Shown one piece after another: positions 60,328 through 64,000 of a DNA stretch of 64,000 nucleotides. How positions within the stretch are numbered: the stretch's first letter is position 1; each line of letters begins with the position of its first letter. Below the pieces are notes generated by a model. That model saw only the letters and a program-made list of their open reading frames with translations, was not told the origin of the DNA and did no database searches. Origin of the DNA: Bacteroidales bacterium (lineage in GTDB: Bacteria > Bacteroidota > Bacteroidia > Bacteroidales > JAGOPY01); the NCBI GenBank assembly GCA_017991835.1, contig JAGOPY010000002.1, forward strand, positions 271,662 to 335,661, in the 5' to 3' direction. A program made the translations under genes and the position numbers.

Positions 60328-61542
60328 TTGAATATTGCCATCATCGGCGGGGGAGCGGCTGGATTTTTTGCTGCGATCGCTGCAAAGGAAAATCATCCCG
60401 GTTCAAAAGTCATCATTTTTGAGAAATCCGGCCGGCTGCTGGCGAAAGTGAAAGTATCAGGCGGTGGCCGGTGCAACGTTACCAATGGTTGCGATTCTGT
60501 CTCTGAATTGTGCCAGGCCTATCCGCGGGGTGGTAAGGCGCTGAAAAAAGCATTTTACCGATTCAGTAATAAAGACACGATCCGGTGGTTTGAATCGCGC
60601 GGTGTTCCATTGGCCGTACAGGATGATTTGCGCGTTTTTCCCGAATCGGGTGATTCACAAAGCATTATCAATTGTCTCTTAAAAGAAGCACAACGACTCG
60701 GTATTATGATCCAAACCGGAATGCCGGTGAGGGAGATCAGAGCGGAGGGTGAGAAACTGGCAATTATTTTTGCGGGAGACGAAAATCCAGCCAGGCTTTT
60801 TGACAGGGTTATCGTGGCTGCCGGAGGCTCTCCCCTGCGCAGGGGGCTGGATTGGCTCGAAAAGATGGGCCACAAAATCGAAGATCCCGTTCCGTCGTTG
60901 TTTACTTTCAATATGCCCGGGGAAAAGATCAAAGACCTGATGGGCGTTTCAGCCACTAAGGCTCTGGCAAAAATCCAGGGGACAAAGTTTCTTGCTGAAG
61001 GACCTTTGCTGATCACGCACTGGGGCATGAGCGGACCGGCTATTTTGAAATTGTCATCCTTTGGCGCCCGGGAATTGAGCCGGATGGAGTATAAATTCAA
61101 ATTGCAGGTCAATTGGGCCTGTGAGCAAAACAATGAAATAGTCCTTGCTTATCTGCAGGAGATGGCTAGTACCCACCCCCAAAAAATGCTGGTAAATCTC
61201 CGGCCGCATGATCTGCCGTTACGCTTATGGCAATATTTACTTCAAAAAGCCGACCTTGCTGAGAATAAACCCTGGGCTGCGACCGGCCGCAAAGGGCTCA
61301 ATAAACTGGTCAATATCCTGACCAATGATGTTTATGAAGTGGATGGCCGGACTACGTTCAGGGATGAGTTTGTGATCTGCGGCGGCGTTAGCCTGGAGAG
61401 TGTCGATATAAACACGATGCAAAGCAAAGTCGTTAAAAATCTCTATTTCGCCGGAGAAGTACTTGATATCGATGGAATTACCGGTGGTTTTAATCTCCAG
61501 GCCGCCTGGACGACCGGTTGGATTGCAGGAATATCCTGCTGA
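60328..61542 (+). CDS. YhiN/HI0933-family flavoprotein
   Basis: About 404 residues from TTG at 60328. The dinucleotide site starts eight residues later (NIAIIGGGAAGFFAAIAAKE), typical for this family, which usually begins within ten residues of the glycine motif. TTG at 60310 is an alternative. Longer starts would run through most of ilvE in another frame and are not credible. Further family motifs are GRCNVTNGCD, VAAGGSPLRRGLDWLEK and the closing GEVLDIDGITGGFNLQAAW. It binds FAD with NAD(P)-linked oxidoreductase fold; its substrate is unknown (BaiN-type/YhiN proteins). It is probably translated together with ilvE. Confidence 0.9.
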   Translation: MNIAIIGGGAAGFFAAIAAKENHPGSKVIIFEKSGRLLAKVKVSGGGRCNVTNGCDSVSELCQAYPRGGKALKKAFYRFSNKDTIRWFESRGVPLAVQDDLRVFPESGDSQSIINCLLKEAQRLGIMIQTGMPVREIRAEGEKLAIIFAGDENPARLFDRVIVAAGGSPLRRGLDWLEKMGHKIEDPVPSLFTFNMPGEKIKDLMGVSATKALAKIQGTKFLAEGPLLITHWGMSGPAILKLSSFGARELSRMEYKFKLQVNWACEQNNEIVLAYLQEMASTHPQKMLVNLRPHDLPLRLWQYLLQKADLAENKPWAATGRKGLNKLVNILTNDVYEVDGRTTFRDEFVICGGVSLESVDINTMQSKVVKNLYFAGEVLDIDGITGGFNLQAAWTTGWIAGISC

Positions 61543-61631
61543 GTTCATACCAAAGTCATTCGTATAATCCGTGTCATCAGTGTTCCATTATCTGAACACA
61601 AATACCATGAATTATACAAAATTACACAGGG

Positions 61632-62186
61632 TTAAATCAGGAATGGTCTGATCAGCTTAGCCCAGAGGTCATATCCTTCCGGTGAAAGATGTACCCCGTC
61701 ATAGGTATATTGCCGGTCCAATTCCCCGGCATCATCCAGGAAGTCGGCGTACAGATCAATATAGCGGACTTTAAGTTCCTTGCAAACCAGCCTTAAATTG
61801 TTATTAAAACTGAAGATTGACAGATCGATGAACTCATCAGCAAACATAACCGAAAGGTTTACCGGCAGAATGCTTTGTACAAACAGTGCCGTTCCCGGTG
61901 AATGTTTCTGCAGTTCACTAATAATCAACGTAATATTTTGAAGGATGACCGGTTCATCCTCACCCTGGAACATATCGTTGATGCCGATCATGAGAAAAAG
62001 CCCGGCAGGTTTGGAGTTCCATATCTCCTCCAGGCGATAGAGCACCTGGTAGGTCGTGTCGCCACTGATACCCCGGTTCTTCAGGTTAGGAAGATTGAAA
62101 TAGTGTTGAAGGTCAAAGCCTTCCGTCAGGCTGTCGCCCAGAAAAACGATGTCATCGGATGTTATGTTCTTTGCTATCGGGACCAC
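61632..62186 (-). CDS. SGNH/GDSL-family hydrolase
   Basis: 184 residues from GTG at 62184-62186; no ATG is available in frame. All catalytic blocks are visible: block I IVFLGDSLTEGF (Ser), block II GISGDTTYQ (Gly), block III IGINDMF (Asn) and block V DGVHLSPEGYDLW (Asp, His). Such enzymes deacylate lipids, glycans or peptidoglycan-linked acetyl groups; the substrate is not clear. There is no signal peptide, so it is cytoplasmic unless the true start is upstream. The start codon borders the GAACCTG repeat at 62190-62234. Confidence 0.88.
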   Translation of the reverse strand: MVPIAKNITSDDIVFLGDSLTEGFDLQHYFNLPNLKNRGISGDTTYQVLYRLEEIWNSKPAGLFLMIGINDMFQGEDEPVILQNITLIISELQKHSPGTALFVQSILPVNLSVMFADEFIDLSIFSFNNNLRLVCKELKVRYIDLYADFLDDAGELDRQYTYDGVHLSPEGYDLWAKLIRPFLI

Positions 62187-62189
62187 CTT

Positions 62190-62234
62190 GAACCTGGAAT
62201 TTGGAACCTGGAAACTGGAACCTGGAACCTGGAA
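62190..62234. repeat. Degenerate GAACCTG repeat between two minus-strand genes
   Basis: About six 7-bp units fill the gap between the stop of the 110-residue gene (62235) and the GTG start of the SGNH hydrolase. Confidence 0.88.
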
Positions 62235-62567
62235 CTATGCTCTCCCAACCAGCCAGTAAGGCAGCCCTTCCCCGATCCCGGTCTGGTTCCAGAAAGCGGG
62301 GGTAACCTTTTTTCCGTCTTTCCGCTTCAACGTTTTCTGGTAAACCGCAATGACCGGATTGAAGACGATATCGGTTACCCCGAGAGTGAATGTTTTCGTG
62401 TCGTCTGGCGGATCGGCGTTGATTTCCTGGATTCTCACTTCATAACCGTTGAACTCCAGCAACTCTTTCAGAAAAGCGGCCCTCTCTTTTGATATCCCCG
62501 ATTCAACTATAGTGCAGCGGACTCCGTCCACTTCACCGACAATGTGTTTTCCTTTATTCAATCCCAT
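62235..62567 (-). CDS. Small conserved protein of unknown function
   Basis: 110 residues, soluble. Visible pieces are HIVGEVDGVRCTIVESGIS, a helix ERAAFLKELLEFNGYEVRIQE, TLGVTDIVFNPVIAVYQKTLKR and the C-terminal GLPYWLVGRA. It reads like a small two-layer alpha/beta domain. I recognise no catalytic motif. It lies 12 bp downstream of nuoN on the same strand and could be co-transcribed with it, but nothing in the sequence ties it to complex I. Confidence 0.72.
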   Translation of the reverse strand: MGLNKGKHIVGEVDGVRCTIVESGISKERAAFLKELLEFNGYEVRIQEINADPPDDTKTFTLGVTDIVFNPVIAVYQKTLKRKDGKKVTPAFWNQTGIGEGLPYWLVGRA

Positions 62568-62579
62568 TATTCTGTCAAA

Positions 62580-63977
62580 TTAAATCCCGAAACTCAGGCT
62601 TTTTATCATTTCATAGATCGGGCTGTAAAATCCCACAACGACGATGCCGGCCACGCAAAGGATCAATCCTAACCGGGTGGGCCGGTCGCTTTTGAAATAA
62701 GCAATGGCGTCGTCGCTTTTCGTCAGGAACATAGCTTTGATGATCAGCAGATAGTAGTAGAGCGAAACGATCGTATTCAGCAGAGCGATCAGGACCAGGT
62801 AGTAGAATCCCTGTTCTGCCGCGGCGGTAAACAGGAAGAACTTTCCGAAGAACCCGGCAACCGGAGGAATACCCGCAAGGGAGAACAGCGCCAGCATCAT
62901 AACCAGGCTCAGTTTCGGATTGGTGCGGTACAAACCGTTGTAGTCATCCATATTCTCCTTTCCCGTTGCATTTGCGATAGCAGCCACCACGCCGAATGCG
63001 CCCAGGTTGGAGAAGATATAGACAAGGGCAAAGTAGATCACCGAACTCATCCCGAGCGGGCTGCTGCCGATTATGCCCAGGAAGATAAACCCGGCCTGCG
63101 AGATGGATGAGAAGGCAAGGAACCGCTTCAGATTCTTTTGCCTCAGTGCGAATAAGTTACCGATGGTCATCGTGAGTACGGCAGTGACCCATAAAACATC
63201 CTGCCACATGCCGGTAATGGCCGGGAAAACTTTGTACAGCACCATCATCAGGATAAAAACCGCTGCGCCTTTGGAGATCACCGAAAGGTAAGAGGTGATA
63301 TTGACCGGAGCGCCTTCGTAAACATCGGCAGCCCACAGGTGGAAAGGCACGATCGAGATCTTGAAGGCCATTCCGCTGAAAAAGAAGATGAACGCCAGTA
63401 CCTGCAGCGGATTGGCCGAAATAAGCCCGGAGATCTCGTTGAAATAGATCGAACCCGTTGTCCCATAGATCATCGACAGGCCATAAAGCAGGACTGCCGA
63501 AGACAGGGCAGAGGATAGGATGAGTTTGATGCCGGCTTCGGCAGAACGGTTTTTATACCGTTCGAAAGCAGCCAGGGCGGCCAGTGGTATAGTAGCCAGT
63601 TCCAGGCCCAGATAGAACATCAGGAAATCGCCCGAGGAGATCATGAAATCCATACCGATCAGGGTTGAAATGGTAAGGAGGAAATATTCGCTGACCTTCG
63701 GATGGTTATCCGGGTGCCTGATCCAGGTCCACGACTGGATAAAAACGATGAGCACACCGATGTTCAGCACATTCTTCATCAATGTGATCGTGCCGGTTGT
63801 CTGGAACATTCCGCCGAACAATACGCCTTCCCGTAAGGGTAAAAAGCCGATGACCGTATGCAGGGCAAACAAGCCGATGGCCAGCGGTATTACCTTTAAC
63901 CTGGATTTGTCATCCAGCGCCAGCTCGGCGATCAGGATAATGATGGCAACGATTGTCAGTACAATCTCATGCCGCAT
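62580..63977 (-). CDS. nuoN: NADH-quinone oxidoreductase subunit N
   Basis: 465 residues from ATG 63977. The frame stays open to the window edge, and the extra codons (TFEDLLL before MRHEIV) look like homologous sequence, so the true start probably lies beyond 64000. It is an antiporter-like subunit with about fourteen helices; GLELATIPLAALAAF, the Lys/Glu-containing ALSSAVLLYGLSMIYG, KISIVPFHLWAADVYEGAP and LFSLAGIPPVAGFFGKFFLF are conserved (seen in parts). It pumps protons in complex I. As nuoN is usually the last nuo gene, others are expected just right of the window. Confidence 0.93.
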   Translation of the reverse strand: MRHEIVLTIVAIIILIAELALDDKSRLKVIPLAIGLFALHTVIGFLPLREGVLFGGMFQTTGTITLMKNVLNIGVLIVFIQSWTWIRHPDNHPKVSEYFLLTISTLIGMDFMISSGDFLMFYLGLELATIPLAALAAFERYKNRSAEAGIKLILSSALSSAVLLYGLSMIYGTTGSIYFNEISGLISANPLQVLAFIFFFSGMAFKISIVPFHLWAADVYEGAPVNITSYLSVISKGAAVFILMMVLYKVFPAITGMWQDVLWVTAVLTMTIGNLFALRQKNLKRFLAFSSISQAGFIFLGIIGSSPLGMSSVIYFALVYIFSNLGAFGVVAAIANATGKENMDDYNGLYRTNPKLSLVMMLALFSLAGIPPVAGFFGKFFLFTAAAEQGFYYLVLIALLNTIVSLYYYLLIIKAMFLTKSDDAIAYFKSDRPTRLGLILCVAGIVVVGFYSPIYEMIKSLSFGI

Positions 63978-64000
63978 CAGTAACAGGTCTTCAAATGTCA

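Noticed and set aside
60100..61542. 480-residue start for the YhiN-like gene
   Set aside because: The first 70-75 residues would overlap ilvE in another frame and have no family similarity.

Overview
The window is a chromosomal piece of a member of the Bacteroidota. The evidence is a fused LpxC-FabZ, PorX, several secreted proteins with type IX secretion (T9SS) C-terminal sorting domains, a fused CcsB-CcsA haem lyase, a fused CcoN-CcoO, alternative complex III and a -33/-7 promoter of the TTTG / TAnnTTTG type. It is an aerobe or microaerophile. The sequence looks like an uncultured Bacteroidales/Marinilabiliales-type lineage, but I cannot fix the genus.

Layout. 1-765: tRNA-Asp preceded by three degenerate tRNA-Asp-like 84-bp tandem units, then a GIY-YIG gene, then a fifth broken tRNA-Asp copy with its own copy of the terminator. 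815-4663: a small secreted protein and a large T9SS cargo protein. 4744-10728 (+): ion transport, with two tandem NhaD/ArsB-like permeases, TrkH, and a DUF47 + PiT phosphate pair. 10761-14049 (-): lipid A genes lpxD, lpxC-fabZ and lpxA. 14224-20175: porX (+), rsmE (-) and a large BNR-repeat T9SS protein (-). 20277-25552 (-): a caa3-type oxidase operon sco-coxA-coxC-coxD-coxB-ctaB behind a good promoter. 25646-32386: an AT-richer segment with two T9SS cargo genes, flanked by 36-bp direct repeats; one gene is a subtilase split by a single in-frame TAG. 32434-35915: an acyl-CoA ligase, a DUF4920 lipoprotein, a cytochrome c lipoprotein and a TauE/SafE-like protein. 35982-43794: cbb3 oxidase genes ccoI, ccoS, ccoNO, ccoQ, ccoP, ccoG and ccoH. 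43836-55056: ccsBA and alternative complex III (actABCDEF). 55233-61542: two TPM proteins and LemA, htpG, ilvE and a YhiN-like flavoprotein. 61632-63977: an SGNH hydrolase, a small unknown protein and nuoN, which runs to the window edge.

Together, 20-55 kb on the minus strand encodes most of an aerobic respiratory chain. ACIII oxidises quinol and passes electrons to cytochrome c, and two terminal oxidases (caa3 and cbb3) receive them. The cytochrome c haem lyase and the copper-delivery and assembly factors (Sco, CcoI, CcoS, CcoG, CcoH, TauE/SafE) lie in the same stretch. NuoN at the right edge implies that complex I genes follow.

The most notable non-gene signals are: a 19-bp palindrome shared by the control regions of the two oxidase operons; 7-8-bp tandem repeats at many gene junctions, some of which form or replace start codons or C-termini (ccoI has no ATG, GTG or TTG start); 16-bp perfect or near-perfect palindromes inserted in tRNA copies and in ccoS; and the decayed tRNA-Asp array.
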